From: Clostridiaceae bacterium
Lineage (GTDB): Bacteria; Bacillota; Clostridia; Saccharofermentanales; DTU023
Direction of reading: 5' to 3'
Length of the DNA stretch: 39,667 nucleotides
NCBI GenBank assembly: GCA_012838355.1
Contig: DUPJ01000022.1
Location: 1-39,667 of the forward strand
The translations under genes and the position numbers were made by a program. The notes under the pieces are model-generated. The model saw only the letters and a program-made list of their open reading frames with translations, ran no database searches and was not told where the DNA came from. Below, piece after piece: positions 14,826 through 23,613 of this stretch; the stretch's first letter is position 1, and every line of letters starts with the position of its first letter.

Positions 14826-15806
14826 ATGAAAACGATTGTATCGGGAGCCAGACCGACAGGAAGCCTGCATCTCGGCAATTATGCCGGTGCCATAGCCAAC
14901 TGGCTGCGCCTGCAGGAGACAGAGCATTGCTATTTCTTTGTCGCCAACTATCATATGCTGACGACGGGATTTCTGGATGTCAGCCAGCTTCATGAAAATA
15001 CGGGCATCGTGCTGGCGGAGCTGCTCGCCATGGGCGTCGATCCGGACAAGGTGACCTTGTTTGTTCAGTCCGATGTGCGCGAGCATGCGGAATTCTGCAT
15101 GCTGCTGTCCATGCTGACGCCGGTCTCGTGGCTGGAGCGAAATCCAACGTACAAGGATCTGATGGATAACCTGGATCAGCCGGAACTCAGAACGGCCGGC
15201 TTTTTGAACTATCCCGTTCTTATGGCGGCCGATATCCTGATGTACAAAGCCGATGCCGTTCCGGTCGGGCAGGATCAAGCGCCGCATCTTGAGATCACGC
15301 GCGAAATCGCACGCCGGTTCAACCATTTGTACGACGGCGTGCTGAGGGAACCGCAGGCGATTCACATTTCGCCCGTCCTCATGCGCGGCATGGATGGCCG
15401 CAAAATGTCGAAAAGCTACGGCAATGCCATCTCATTTCAGGACACGCCTGAAACCGTGCGCGAAAAGATACGTCTCACCGTGACCGATCCTGCCCGTGTG
15501 CGCCGGAATGATCCCGGTAATCCGGACGTCTGTTCCGTCTTTGACCTGCATAAGGTGTTCAATCCGGACGAAGCGCCCGAGATCAGACATCTTTGTCAGA
15601 CAGCCGGCATCGGCTGCGTTGAATGCAAGAAGCGCGTGGCCGAAAAAATCGCGGCGTTCCACACGCCGATTCACGAGAAGAGCCGGGAGCTGCTCGCGCA
15701 TCCGGCACGGCTGGCGGATATTGCAGCCGACGGTGCAAAGAAAGCCGCTGCCGTGGCAGCGGACACCATGGCTGAGGTGCGGGAGGCCATGAATCTTGGC
15801 ATCTAG
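14826..15806 (+). CDS. trpS: Tryptophan--tRNA ligase
   Basis: The 326-residue class I synthetase charges tRNA-Trp. It has the signature GSLHLGN near residue 12 (HIGH motif) and KMSKS near residue 194, and its length is typical of bacterial TrpRS. An in-frame ATG further upstream (14760) lies inside the protease gene; the ATG at 14826 has AAGGAG at the proper distance and matches the family N terminus (MKTIVSGARPTGSLHLG). There is no T-box leader in the 23-bp gap, which is notable since Firmicute trpS genes often have one. The stop overlaps the TTG start of scpA. Confidence 0.96.
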   Translation: MKTIVSGARPTGSLHLGNYAGAIANWLRLQETEHCYFFVANYHMLTTGFLDVSQLHENTGIVLAELLAMGVDPDKVTLFVQSDVREHAEFCMLLSMLTPVSWLERNPTYKDLMDNLDQPELRTAGFLNYPVLMAADILMYKADAVPVGQDQAPHLEITREIARRFNHLYDGVLREPQAIHISPVLMRGMDGRKMSKSYGNAISFQDTPETVREKIRLTVTDPARVRRNDPGNPDVCSVFDLHKVFNPDEAPEIRHLCQTAGIGCVECKKRVAEKIAAFHTPIHEKSRELLAHPARLADIAADGAKKAAAVAADTMAEVREAMNLGI

Positions 15807-16560
15807 TCAGGCAACCGTATCGGCCAGGGACTTTGACAGCCCTCTGGCCCTCCTGTCTTACCTTCTGGAGCAAGATGATGTTCCGATTTCGGAGCTTTTG
15901 CTCTGGCCTGTGATTGAGCAATACCTTGACCTGATGAATGACCTGGAGAAAATGGACATGGAACTTGCCAGCCAATTTCTCCTCATGGCCGCGACGCTCC
16001 TGCAGATCAAGTCGCAGGCGTGGCTGCCCAAATCCCTGCCGGACGGAGAATGGGACGCATCCGAGCCCCTGCGCAATCTGGAACTGCAGCTGCTGGCCTA
16101 CCGGCGCTGCAAACTTCTGGCCGGCGAGTTGAAGACGGCCCACGATATTTACGGATTCAGCCGTTTCGGCATGCCGCTGTCCGCCGCTGAACTCGGCATT
16201 GAAGAAGCCGTCATTGCGGATCAGCTCGACCGCACGAAATTCGATCGGGCATGCGGGGCACTGGAAGTGAGAAACCGGTCCAGATTTCACGATCTGCGGG
16301 TCAATGTACGCTATCTGCTGCAGCGGGAGCGCATTTCCGTCAAGGCTAAAATGAAGGAGATTCTCGGGGGGCTGGCACATAAGACGCGGCTCTTTTTCAC
16401 TGACCTTTTTCCATCCGACCGAAGTGCGCCGGAGCGCATCGCCGGATTTCTTGCTCTCCTGGAGCTGATGCACCTGAATCGCATTTCCGTCAGGCAGGAC
16501 GGCCTGTTTGCGCCGATTCTGATGTCGGCAAAGCGGAGACGTGACGATGTCGCGCTATAG
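15796..16560 (+). CDS. scpA: Segregation and condensation protein A
   Basis: The 254-residue kleisin links the SMC ATPase heads and binds ScpB, acting in chromosome compaction. The family pattern is seen in FDSPLALLSYLLEQDDVPIS at residues 12-31 (usually FxGPLDLLLxLI...), LxASQFLLMAATLLQIKSQ (MAATLLxIKS-like) near 65, and a C-terminal winged-helix segment. The start is a TTG at 15796 with GGGAGG 9 nt upstream, overlapping the trpS stop by 11 bp. Its end overlaps scpB. The slightly unusual N terminus (SP for GP) is within family range. Confidence 0.9.
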   Translation: MASSQATVSARDFDSPLALLSYLLEQDDVPISELLLWPVIEQYLDLMNDLEKMDMELASQFLLMAATLLQIKSQAWLPKSLPDGEWDASEPLRNLELQLLAYRRCKLLAGELKTAHDIYGFSRFGMPLSAAELGIEEAVIADQLDRTKFDRACGALEVRNRSRFHDLRVNVRYLLQRERISVKAKMKEILGGLAHKTRLFFTDLFPSDRSAPERIAGFLALLELMHLNRISVRQDGLFAPILMSAKRRRDDVAL

Positions 16561-17113
16561 CCAGAATATGGCAGCACTGGAGGGCATCCTCTTTGCAGCC
16601 GGTGAGCCGATCGGCATCGATGTCATTGCCGCCATCCTCGATTGCGAGACAAATGAGGCTCTGACGCACGTGGAGCAGCTGAAACGGCAATACGACCGGA
16701 ACGTGTGCTCAGGACTCACCGTGCGCCGGATCAATGACCGTTACACGCTGTCCTGCAAACCGGAGCTGATCAATACGGTCGCGCGGCTGTACCGGCCGCA
16801 GCATCGCCCGGCTCTGTCGCAAGCCGCATATGAAGTGCTGGCCGTGGTCGCTTACAGCAAGCAGGTGACGCGGGCGCAGATTGAGGCGGTGCGCGGCGTA
16901 AACAGTGACAGCGCACTGGCCAGACTGCTTGAGCGCGGATACGTCGCCGCAGTCGGACAGGAAGAAACACCCGGACGCCCAACTCTGTTCGGCGTTACAG
17001 AACTATTTTTGCTGGAATTCGGACTTGCCTCGGCAGATGATCTGCCGCCCGTCGACCTGCTCAGCTATGAGGCGGTGGAGCGCTTGACCGGCCAGTTTCG
17101 GGAAGAGGATTAA
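16547..17113 (+). CDS. scpB: Segregation and condensation protein B
   Basis: The 188-residue winged-helix protein partners ScpA in the SMC complex. Family motifs: LEGILFAAGEPI near residue 12, LSQAAYEVLAVVAYSKQVTRAQIEAVRGVNSDSA (usual: LSxAALETLAIIAYxQPITRxxIExIRGV) and GRPTLFGVTELFLLEFGL near 142. I prefer the ATG at 16547, which has GGAG 8 nt upstream, to a GTG at 16541 that would sit too close to it. It overlaps the scpA end and its TAA touches the ATG of cmk. Confidence 0.93.
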   Translation: MSRYSQNMAALEGILFAAGEPIGIDVIAAILDCETNEALTHVEQLKRQYDRNVCSGLTVRRINDRYTLSCKPELINTVARLYRPQHRPALSQAAYEVLAVVAYSKQVTRAQIEAVRGVNSDSALARLLERGYVAAVGQEETPGRPTLFGVTELFLLEFGLASADDLPPVDLLSYEAVERLTGQFREED

Positions 17114-17806
17114 ATGGAGACAACACCAGCCATCTTTCAAATCGCGATCGACGGGCCGTCCGGCTCGGGAAAAAGCACCATGGCGCGTCGTCTGGCCGCT
17201 GCCCTCGGCATCGGTTATCTGGACACGGGTGCGATGTATCGCGCGCTCGGCTTCGCCGCCCTGCGGCGCGGCATCAGGCCCTCCGATCCGACAGATGTTG
17301 AGATCATGCTGCAGGACGTCGAACTCGATGTCTCTTTCGCAGACGGCTGCCAGCAGACCCTGATCGACGGGGAAGATGTCAGTCCGTTTATCCGGACACC
17401 GGATGTTTCAATGGCTGCTTCCGACATTTCGGCGCTTCCGGCGGTGCGCGGCTTTTGCGTCGACAAGCAGCGCCGCATCGGCGAAACAAATGCCATGGTC
17501 CTGGATGGCAGAGATATCGGAACTTACGTTTTGCCTGATGCCGATCTGAAGTTTTTCCTCACGGCAGGCGACGACGTTCGTGCCGGCAGACGTTACCTGG
17601 ATCTTGTCAAGGCCGGCGTCTCCGTGGACATGAACGACGTCCTGCACGACCTGCGCGTGCGCGATCGGCAGGACAGCACACGTGAGCTGGCACCGACACT
17701 GGCTGCGTCTGACGCCATCCTGATCGATACCAGCGAGTTGAGCGAAGATCAGGTGTTTGACCTGATGCTCCGTCACTGTGCGGCGCGGGGTTTGACCCGT
17801 GGCTGA
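17114..17806 (+). CDS. cmk: Cytidylate kinase
   Basis: The 230-residue enzyme phosphorylates CMP and dCMP. Walker A is GPSGSGKST (residues 14-22), followed by YLDTGAMYRAL near 36 (typical), DGRDIGTYVLPDADLKFFL near 132 and RDRQDSTRELAPT near 185, all family marks. It begins directly after the scpB stop with GAGGA upstream, and its end overlaps the GTG start of plsC. The cmk-plsC-ispH/rpsA order is widespread in Clostridia. Confidence 0.96.
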   Translation: METTPAIFQIAIDGPSGSGKSTMARRLAAALGIGYLDTGAMYRALGFAALRRGIRPSDPTDVEIMLQDVELDVSFADGCQQTLIDGEDVSPFIRTPDVSMAASDISALPAVRGFCVDKQRRIGETNAMVLDGRDIGTYVLPDADLKFFLTAGDDVRAGRRYLDLVKAGVSVDMNDVLHDLRVRDRQDSTRELAPTLAASDAILIDTSELSEDQVFDLMLRHCAARGLTRG

Positions 17807-18437
17807 ACGGTCCGGAACGCGCCGCGTCCGCTTCGCCGCCTTTATGAGCTGGCTTGTCTCGGGGACGCTCAATTGCCTCTACCGGGTGCGCGTGAGCGGC
17901 ACGGCACATGTGCCGCAATCCGGTCCCTTTATCCTGATCGCAAACCACGGGCACGTATTTGACCCGCTGGTGATTCACCGCCATGTCGCGCCCTGGGTGC
18001 ACTGGGTGACTAAGCGGGAGCTTTTTGACAATCCCGTGATCCGCTTCGTTCTGCGCGGCGTCGGAACCATTCCGTTCAACCGCGAAAGTCTCGATGTCGC
18101 TGCACTGCGCACCATTATCCGGGTGGTGAAGGAGGATGGTGTCGTCGGGATTTTTCCGCAGGGCGGCCGCGTTGTTCCGGAAGATCGCGACCGCGTGCTG
18201 CCGAAGGAAGCCACGGCTCATCTGGCCAGACGGTTCAAACTGCCGATTGTGCCGGTGGCTGTCGCCAATGAATTTCGTCTTTTCGGGAAAACGCGTCCTC
18301 ATCTGATTTTCGGCCCGCCGTTTACGACCGATACCCTGAGTCTGAACGACGAAGCGGCGGCCGTTCAGATGATGCGCGTCGTTTACGCACTGATGGATCA
18401 GCCGTATTGCCCCGACTACGAGGTACCGCAGGCATGA
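17799..18437 (+). CDS. plsC: 1-acyl-sn-glycerol-3-phosphate acyltransferase (PlsC family)
   Basis: The 212-residue membrane-associated enzyme adds the second acyl chain to lysophosphatidate in phospholipid synthesis. The catalytic NHxxxxD motif appears as NHGHVFD near residue 49, the second motif as GTIPFNRES near 90 and the third as FPQGGR near 123 (usually FPEGTR; the Glu to Gln and Thr to Gly changes are notable but seen among such paralogues). The GTG start overlaps cmk by 8 bp; the stop overlaps the ispH-rpsA ATG in ATGA. Confidence 0.88.
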   Translation: MAERSGTRRVRFAAFMSWLVSGTLNCLYRVRVSGTAHVPQSGPFILIANHGHVFDPLVIHRHVAPWVHWVTKRELFDNPVIRFVLRGVGTIPFNRESLDVAALRTIIRVVKEDGVVGIFPQGGRVVPEDRDRVLPKEATAHLARRFKLPIVPVAVANEFRLFGKTRPHLIFGPPFTTDTLSLNDEAAAVQMMRVVYALMDQPYCPDYEVPQA

Positions 18438-20761
18438 ACATTACAGTGGCGCGCATCGCCGGTTTTTGTCCCGGCGTAAAAAGTGCCGTCGACACGGCTT
18501 ATCAGCTGGCCAGTGAAAGCGATCGTCCGGTCTATATGTACGGTGAGCTGGTCCACAACCCGGCCGTTGTTGCCGATCTTCAGGCGCAGGGAATCGGTCT
18601 CGCATTCGTTCCGGACGATATTCCCGAGCCGTCGACCGTCCTCATCCGGGCACACGGCGTAACGCCCGCAGAAATGCTGCAGCTCGAGGAGGCCGGCCAC
18701 ATTGTGGTGGACCGCACCTGCCCGTTCGTGGGACACATTCACCGGCTTGCAGCCAAAGCAAAAGCCGAGGGCAAGCAGATCATCATCACGGGCAGCAAAA
18801 CGCATCCGGAAGTCATCGGCGTGCTGGGACACGCAGGTGCAGACGCAATCGTCCTTTCTTCGGTGGAAGAAGCGGAAAACGCGACATTTGCAGACAATCA
18901 CTGTGTGCTTTTATCCCAAACGACATTTGCGAAATCAACGTGGAAAAAAATCAGCGAAATATTGCAACAAAAAATTGCATTGCTTGAGATCTTTGATACA
19001 ATATGTGGGACGACTGCGTCAAGACAGGACGAAGCTTCGCATTTGGCAGCTCAATCGGATGTTGTATTCGTGCTCGGTAGCCATTCGAGCTCAAATACGA
19101 GAAAGCTGGCTGAAGTAGCCGGAATGCATTGCGCCGAAACTTATCTTGTTGAACAGCCGGATCAGGTCAGGTCTATACTGTCAGGCCGGGAACCGGGACC
19201 GCTGAACATTGGCATCACTGCCGGCGCATCGACACCAGAACGCATGATCGGGGAGGTAATCCGCATAATGACAGAACAAGAAGGCTTAACAAACCAGCCT
19301 GAATCCATGGACCTGAACTTCGAGGAGTTCGTCGACAGCATTCCGCAGCTCAAGAAGGGCACCGTCGTGAAAGGCAATGTGATCCGCTACGACAGTGACT
19401 ATGTCTACGTGGATGTGAAGGACAAGTCAGAGGGAAGAATTCCCCTGTCGGAGTTTGGTTCGGATTTTGATCTGGAAGCCGCGGCGAACGATCATAGCGA
19501 AATCGAAGTTTATGTTCGTAATATCCGGAACACGGATCAGGGCAAAGAAATCAGCTTGTCCAAGTCGCGCGTCGACTACACGAAGGACAAGGAAATCGTC
19601 GAGCAGGCGTACAACGACAAGACGCCGCTCATGGTGCGCGTCAAGCATATCGTGAAGGACGGCCTCATCGCCGCCCATGGCCACATCGATATTTACGTGC
19701 ACCGCACACAGATTGAAACCCAGCCTGTAAAGGAACTGGAACCGTATCTCGGTCAATCGTTTGAGATTCTGGTCACACAGTTTGAACCGGACAAGAGACG
19801 ACTCCGGGTTGCCGGGTCACGCCGCACGCTTCTGCAGAAGGAACGCCGCCGCAAAGCAAACGAAATCTGGGCTTCCATGGAGGTCGGTGAGGAATACGAG
19901 GGAACGGTGCGCAATCTGACTGACTTCGGCGCCTTTGTCGATCTCGGCGGTGTTGACGGACTCGTTCACATCAGCGAACTGTCCTGGGGACGCATCAAGC
20001 ATCCTTCCGAAGTGGTCCAGGTCGGAGACAAAATTCCCGTCTTTGTGCGTGAATTCGATCCCGAGAAAAAGCGTGTATCGCTCGGCTACCGCAGAGCGGA
20101 AATGGATCCTTACAAGGATGTGGAAACCCGCTTCCCGGTGGGCTCGATTGTGCGCGGTATCATCGTTCGCATCTTCGCGTTCGGTGCTTTCATCGAGATC
20201 GACCCCGGTGTCGATGCGCTCTGCCACATTTCGCAGATCTCGGACTACCATCTGACGAAGCCGAATGAGGTTCTGGAAGTCGGCATGGAAGTGGATGCCC
20301 GTGTGCTCGAAGTATCAAATGAAGCGCGCCGCATCAGCGTCAGCATTCGCGACGTGGAGCCGATCAACCCGGTAAGGGATGAACCGCCGGCACGTTCGCG
20401 CCGCTCATCGCGGGATGAATTCAGTGATCTGCCGTCCAGCTACAGCGACACCAAATACAGCAGCAGCCTGGGCGACATCGCCACGTTCACGTCATTTGAC
20501 GCCGATCAGGACGATGCAGAAACGGAAGCGGCTGTTGAGGAAACGGCTGAAGAAGCGGTGGAAGCAAGCGTCGAAGAAACGGCTGAAGAATCGATTGAAG
20601 CGGCCGTTGACGAAGCGGTTGAGAATATTGCTGCAGACGTCGTCGAGGCGACGGAGACAGCAGACGAGACGGTGGAAGAAGCGGCCGAGGTCGAGGCGAT
20701 TACAGAACAAATCGAAGCGGCCGTACCGGATGAAGAGAATCCAGAGTCAGATCCCGTCTGA
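18434..20761 (+). CDS. ispH-rpsA: Bifunctional 4-hydroxy-3-methylbut-2-enyl diphosphate reductase / 30S ribosomal protein S1
   Basis: One 775-residue frame joins two proteins. Residues 1-280 are IspH, the last MEP-pathway enzyme; the iron-sulfur ligands Cys12, Cys96 and Cys191 and the substrate His41 (VHNP), His74 (RAHGV) and His124 (THPE) are all present. Residues about 300-640 hold four S1 RNA-binding domains, the third and fourth with the classic GAFVDLG...GLVHIS and GAFIEI...ALCHIS patterns. From 640 to the end is an acidic Ala/Glu/Val tail. Such fusions are known in Clostridia. Both halves look functional; whether the protein is cleaved is unknown. The start is in an ATGA overlap with plsC; a terminator follows. 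Confidence 0.96.
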   Translation: MNITVARIAGFCPGVKSAVDTAYQLASESDRPVYMYGELVHNPAVVADLQAQGIGLAFVPDDIPEPSTVLIRAHGVTPAEMLQLEEAGHIVVDRTCPFVGHIHRLAAKAKAEGKQIIITGSKTHPEVIGVLGHAGADAIVLSSVEEAENATFADNHCVLLSQTTFAKSTWKKISEILQQKIALLEIFDTICGTTASRQDEASHLAAQSDVVFVLGSHSSSNTRKLAEVAGMHCAETYLVEQPDQVRSILSGREPGPLNIGITAGASTPERMIGEVIRIMTEQEGLTNQPESMDLNFEEFVDSIPQLKKGTVVKGNVIRYDSDYVYVDVKDKSEGRIPLSEFGSDFDLEAAANDHSEIEVYVRNIRNTDQGKEISLSKSRVDYTKDKEIVEQAYNDKTPLMVRVKHIVKDGLIAAHGHIDIYVHRTQIETQPVKELEPYLGQSFEILVTQFEPDKRRLRVAGSRRTLLQKERRRKANEIWASMEVGEEYEGTVRNLTDFGAFVDLGGVDGLVHISELSWGRIKHPSEVVQVGDKIPVFVREFDPEKKRVSLGYRRAEMDPYKDVETRFPVGSIVRGIIVRIFAFGAFIEIDPGVDALCHISQISDYHLTKPNEVLEVGMEVDARVLEVSNEARRISVSIRDVEPINPVRDEPPARSRRSSRDEFSDLPSSYSDTKYSSSLGDIATFTSFDADQDDAETEAAVEETAEEAVEASVEETAEESIEAAVDEAVENIAADVVEATETADETVEEAAEVEAITEQIEAAVPDEENPESDPV

Positions 20762-20784
20762 TCGACTGACGTACCAACTGAAAG

Positions 20785-20814
20785 ACGCACCCCCGTTCGG
20801 AGGTGCGTTTTTTT
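20785..20814 (+). terminator. Intrinsic terminator after ispH-rpsA
   Basis: ACGCACC (20785-20791) pairs with GGTGCGT (20802-20808), with an inner CCG/CGG pairing, followed by a T-run to 20814. It ends the operon that began at 14077. Confidence 0.9.
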
Positions 20815-20872
20815 CTAAAAAAAACCTGAATAACGGGAGGGTTAACACACTGAAACGGAAGGATGGTATCGC

Positions 20873-21562
20873 ATGATGAAAAAAGAGGCCTCGCTTCCTC
20901 CGCCCGAACTGCCCTCAAAGCTTCGCGGGCGAAGCGTCATTTTGCCGGAGGAGATTTATCGCTGCAGCGGCATCAAGATACTGGGCACGAGAATCAAGAG
21001 TCTCGTCTTCACGACCGATGTTGCCGTGATCAAAAACTGCAATGCGCAGGCTGTGATGTGCGTCTATCCGTTTACACCGACGCTGACCATCACACAGGCC
21101 ATTCTGGATGTCTCGAACATGCCTGTGTTTGTGGGCGTTGGCGGCGGTCTGACCACCGGCCAGCGCATGATCGCCCTGTCCCTGCACTCCGAGCTTCTTG
21201 GCGCCTACGGTGTCGTCGTCAACGCGCCTGTTCAGCTCGACATGATTCGCGAGATATCGCACATTCTCGACATTCCTGTGATCGCCACGGTTGCGTCCGT
21301 GCATGACGATTATCTGGCCAAGATCAAGGCCGGGGCCTCAATCCTGAATGTCAGCGGCGGCAAGGAAACACCGGCTCTCGTTGCGCGCATCCGCCGCGAT
21401 ATCGGACCGGATTTCCCGATCATTGCGACGGGCGGCAATACGCCCGCGCTGATCATTGAAACGATCGACGCGGGCGCAAATGCCATCACTTATACCCCGC
21501 CGTCCGCGGCTGAGGTGTTTCGCACCGTTATGGAAAAATACCGGCAGGCTTCGGACGATTAA
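20873..21562 (+). CDS. TIM-barrel-like protein of unknown function
   Basis: This 229-residue protein has alternating strand/helix pattern, and a C-terminal part with NVSGGKETPALVARIR near residue 160, IIATGGNTPALI near 184 and DAGANAITYTPPSA near 200. The GG-centred loops resemble phosphate-binding TIM barrels (thiazole synthase, epimerases), but I do not recognise the family and no catalytic set is obvious. There is no signal peptide or membrane segment, so it is cytoplasmic. The ATG at 20873 (followed at once by a second ATG) is preceded by GGAAGGA. It is convergent with the pepV gene; the two stop codons overlap in TTAA at 21559-21562. Confidence 0.65.
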   Translation: MMKKEASLPPPELPSKLRGRSVILPEEIYRCSGIKILGTRIKSLVFTTDVAVIKNCNAQAVMCVYPFTPTLTITQAILDVSNMPVFVGVGGGLTTGQRMIALSLHSELLGAYGVVVNAPVQLDMIREISHILDIPVIATVASVHDDYLAKIKAGASILNVSGGKETPALVARIRRDIGPDFPIIATGGNTPALIIETIDAGANAITYTPPSAAEVFRTVMEKYRQASDD

Positions 21563-23391
21563 CTGCCGAGCTTTCTGAACACATCCCGGTAAATGGCAGC
21601 GGCCGCCATGGCCTTCTCGATTGAGATGTATTCATCTGCCTGATGAGCGACATGCTCGTCATCGGGGAAGCCCGGACCGAATGCCGCAATGTTCGGCACG
21701 GAACGGGCGTATGTGCCGCCGCCGATGGCCACAGCTTCGTCTGATGTGCCCATGTTTTCATTGTAGGTGCTCATCAGGGTGCGGATCAGTTCGGAATCCT
21801 TGCCCAGGTTCAGAGGCGGCATATCGTGCACGGTATTGACGATCACGCCGCGTGCTTCCAAAGCACGTTTGGCGTCGGCCAGCGCGTCGACAATGCTCAG
21901 TGTCACGGGATAACGCACATCGATGCCGATGCGGGCATCCTTGTCAGTGATCGTGAGCATGCCGACGTTGACCGTCGTGCGTCCGCTTTCGTCTGTAAAA
22001 TCGATGCCCAGATCGGTGCCGTGCAGATTGTCACCGACAAAATCCGCAAATGCGTCGAGGAATTCATCCTTTCGCTGGTGCTCGGCGAGCGATGCACGGA
22101 TTGCGAGCATGCCTTTGGCAATGGCGTTGTCGCCCAGCTCCGGCGTGCTGGCGTGTGCCGGCTTGCCGTCGAAGGTCTGTTCTGCGACACTGCCGTCTAG
22201 TCCTTCCACGGAGAATGCTGCTTTGGCCGCGACCATATTCAGTGCTTCGCCGCCTTTGGCCGATTTGACCGGTTCAGATCCGTCTCGCGGCATTGAAAGC
22301 TCGATCCTTGTGATGCCTTTTTCGGCATAAATCGCCGGAAACTCGGCGTCAGCCGTAAAGCCGGCGGACGGTATCTCCTCATGCCTGACATAGTAGTCCA
22401 TGCAGGAACTGCCGCTTTCTTCGTCCAGACCGACGATGAGGCGCAGGCGCTTCGTCGGCTTGAACGAAGGATCGTCCATCAGGGCTTTCAGTGCGTAGAC
22501 CGCCATCAGAGCCGGACCCTTGTCGTCCGACGTGCCGCGGGCGATGATTTTGCCGTCTTCGATGCGCGCCTGAAAGGGATCTGACGTCCAGCCGTCACCG
22601 GCCGGGACAACGTCGAGATGGCAGACACAGGCGACCATGTCCTCACCTTGGCCCATCTCCAGATAGCCGGCACGGTTTGCCACATTCACTGCCTTGAAGC
22701 CGAGTGCTTCGCCGCGGGCAAGGAACCATTCCAGCGCCCTGACGGTTTCAGGTCCGTACGGCGCACCGTCGACGGCGGCACCCTTGACGCTTTTGAAGGC
22801 GACCAGCTGCACCGTATCGTCGATAAACGGCTGCTTGTAGTCATTCATGGTTTCAGCCAGTGCTGTTACAGGGTTTTCCATTTTATCCTCCGTAATCATG
22901 AAGAGATCATTGCTGCTGTCCTCGATGGCGTAATCACCCGTGAAATCGCGTCCCGGCTGATCTATGCACGTATCGTGAATAGCGGCATACATGCCCATGT
23001 AAAGGGCTTTTGACTGCGCCGGCTCGCCGCATACAGCACAGGCATCGGATGGTACTTCAAGCTGATCCAGCCTGGCGGTCAGCTGCTTCAGAAAACGGAC
23101 GCTTTTATCGACCGCGCCAAGCAGCGGCTTTTTGGCATACACAGCCAGGAAATTGGCCGCCAGGTCATAACTGTCCAGTGTAAGCGGATGTTTCGTTTTT
23201 TCCAGCCACTCGGACAGCAGGGCCAGATTCTCCGGTTCAATACCGGCAACCGGTATGAAGAAGGCCACTCCGCGCGGTGTGGTATTGGCCGTCAGCTTGT
23301 AGCCGTCCAAATCACCAAAAACCGTCTCTTTGTCGTTGTGAAGCTTAAATGAAAGCGCATCCGCAATCTCCAGCAGTGTTGTACTCGGCAT
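21559..23391 (-). CDS. pepV: PepV-family dipeptidase (M20) with an extra N-terminal Cys-containing domain
   Basis: The 610-residue frame has two parts. Residues 1-170 form an unrecognised domain with CAVC (118-121), His139 and Cys142, a possible zinc site. Residues 171-610 are a full M20 dipeptidase like PepV/Sapep: [12 protein letters not shown] (His258, Asp260), [10 protein letters not shown] near 290, GLDEESGSS near 328 and a C-terminal GGGTYAR. These are metal ligands and the catalytic acid; the enzyme cleaves dipeptides in the cytoplasm. I set the start at the ATG at 23391 (AAAGGGG upstream); an in-frame ATG at 23418 lacks a ribosome site. A strong internal site could also start a 440-residue PepV at 22881. 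Either product is plausible. Confidence 0.85.
   Translation of the reverse strand: MPSTTLLEIADALSFKLHNDKETVFGDLDGYKLTANTTPRGVAFFIPVAGIEPENLALLSEWLEKTKHPLTLDSYDLAANFLAVYAKKPLLGAVDKSVRFLKQLTARLDQLEVPSDACAVCGEPAQSKALYMGMYAAIHDTCIDQPGRDFTGDYAIEDSSNDLFMITEDKMENPVTALAETMNDYKQPFIDDTVQLVAFKSVKGAAVDGAPYGPETVRALEWFLARGEALGFKAVNVANRAGYLEMGQGEDMVACVCHLDVVPAGDGWTSDPFQARIEDGKIIARGTSDDKGPALMAVYALKALMDDPSFKPTKRLRLIVGLDEESGSSCMDYYVRHEEIPSAGFTADAEFPAIYAEKGITRIELSMPRDGSEPVKSAKGGEALNMVAAKAAFSVEGLDGSVAEQTFDGKPAHASTPELGDNAIAKGMLAIRASLAEHQRKDEFLDAFADFVGDNLHGTDLGIDFTDESGRTTVNVGMLTITDKDARIGIDVRYPVTLSIVDALADAKRALEARGVIVNTVHDMPPLNLGKDSELIRTLMSTYNENMGTSDEAVAIGGGTYARSVPNIAAFGPGFPDDEHVAHQADEYISIEKAMAAAAIYRDVFRKLGS
22879..22891 (-). 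promoter_or_regulatory. Strong internal ribosome site and ATG inside pepV
   Basis: On the minus strand GGAGGA (complement of 22886-22891), 4 nt, then an ATG at 22881 in frame with the long gene. The protein from this ATG begins [15 protein letters not shown], just as stand-alone PepV proteins do. It suggests a second start, or a former gene boundary. Confidence 0.7.
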
Positions 23392-23421
23392 GCATGTGTT
23401 CCCCTTTCTATGCGTCACTCA

Positions 23422-23430
23422 AGTATAGCA
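23422..23430 (-). promoter_or_regulatory. Extended -10 promoter of pepV
   Basis: On the minus strand TGCTATACT (complement of 23422-23430) gives TGn plus TATACT, about 30 nt before the ATG at 23391. No clear -35 is seen. Confidence 0.55.
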
Positions 23431-23485
23431 AATACTGACGCGTGCCCGGGAAGAACCGCGGATTGGATACCATTTTGCGAAACTT

Positions 23486-23515
23486 TTGTTTTGCTTCCGC
23501 GTTTTGTGGTAGAAT
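23486..23515 (+). promoter_or_regulatory. Promoter of rpsB-tsf
   Basis: TTGTTT (23486-23491), 18 bp, then TGG-TAGAAT with the -10 at 23510-23515 and an extended -10 TGn at 23507-23509. A leader of about 90 nt follows. Confidence 0.6.
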
Positions 23516-23537
23516 GCCCGCGGTATATGACAACACA

Positions 23538-23590
23538 CACGTGCCGGCCTTTTGTCGATTGCACCGCAACGGATGCATCGCGGGCACGTG
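23538..23590 (+). promoter_or_regulatory. Candidate structured rpsB leader
   Basis: CACGTGCC (23538-23545) and GGCACGTG (23583-23590) form a perfect 8-bp stem enclosing 37 nt with a small TTGC/GCAA hairpin. The stem ends just before the ribosome site (GGAGG at about 23602). It may serve ribosomal protein autoregulation; no known leader class is recognised. Confidence 0.35.
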
Positions 23591-23613
23591 GAGGAAAAAC
23601 AGGAGGTATATTC

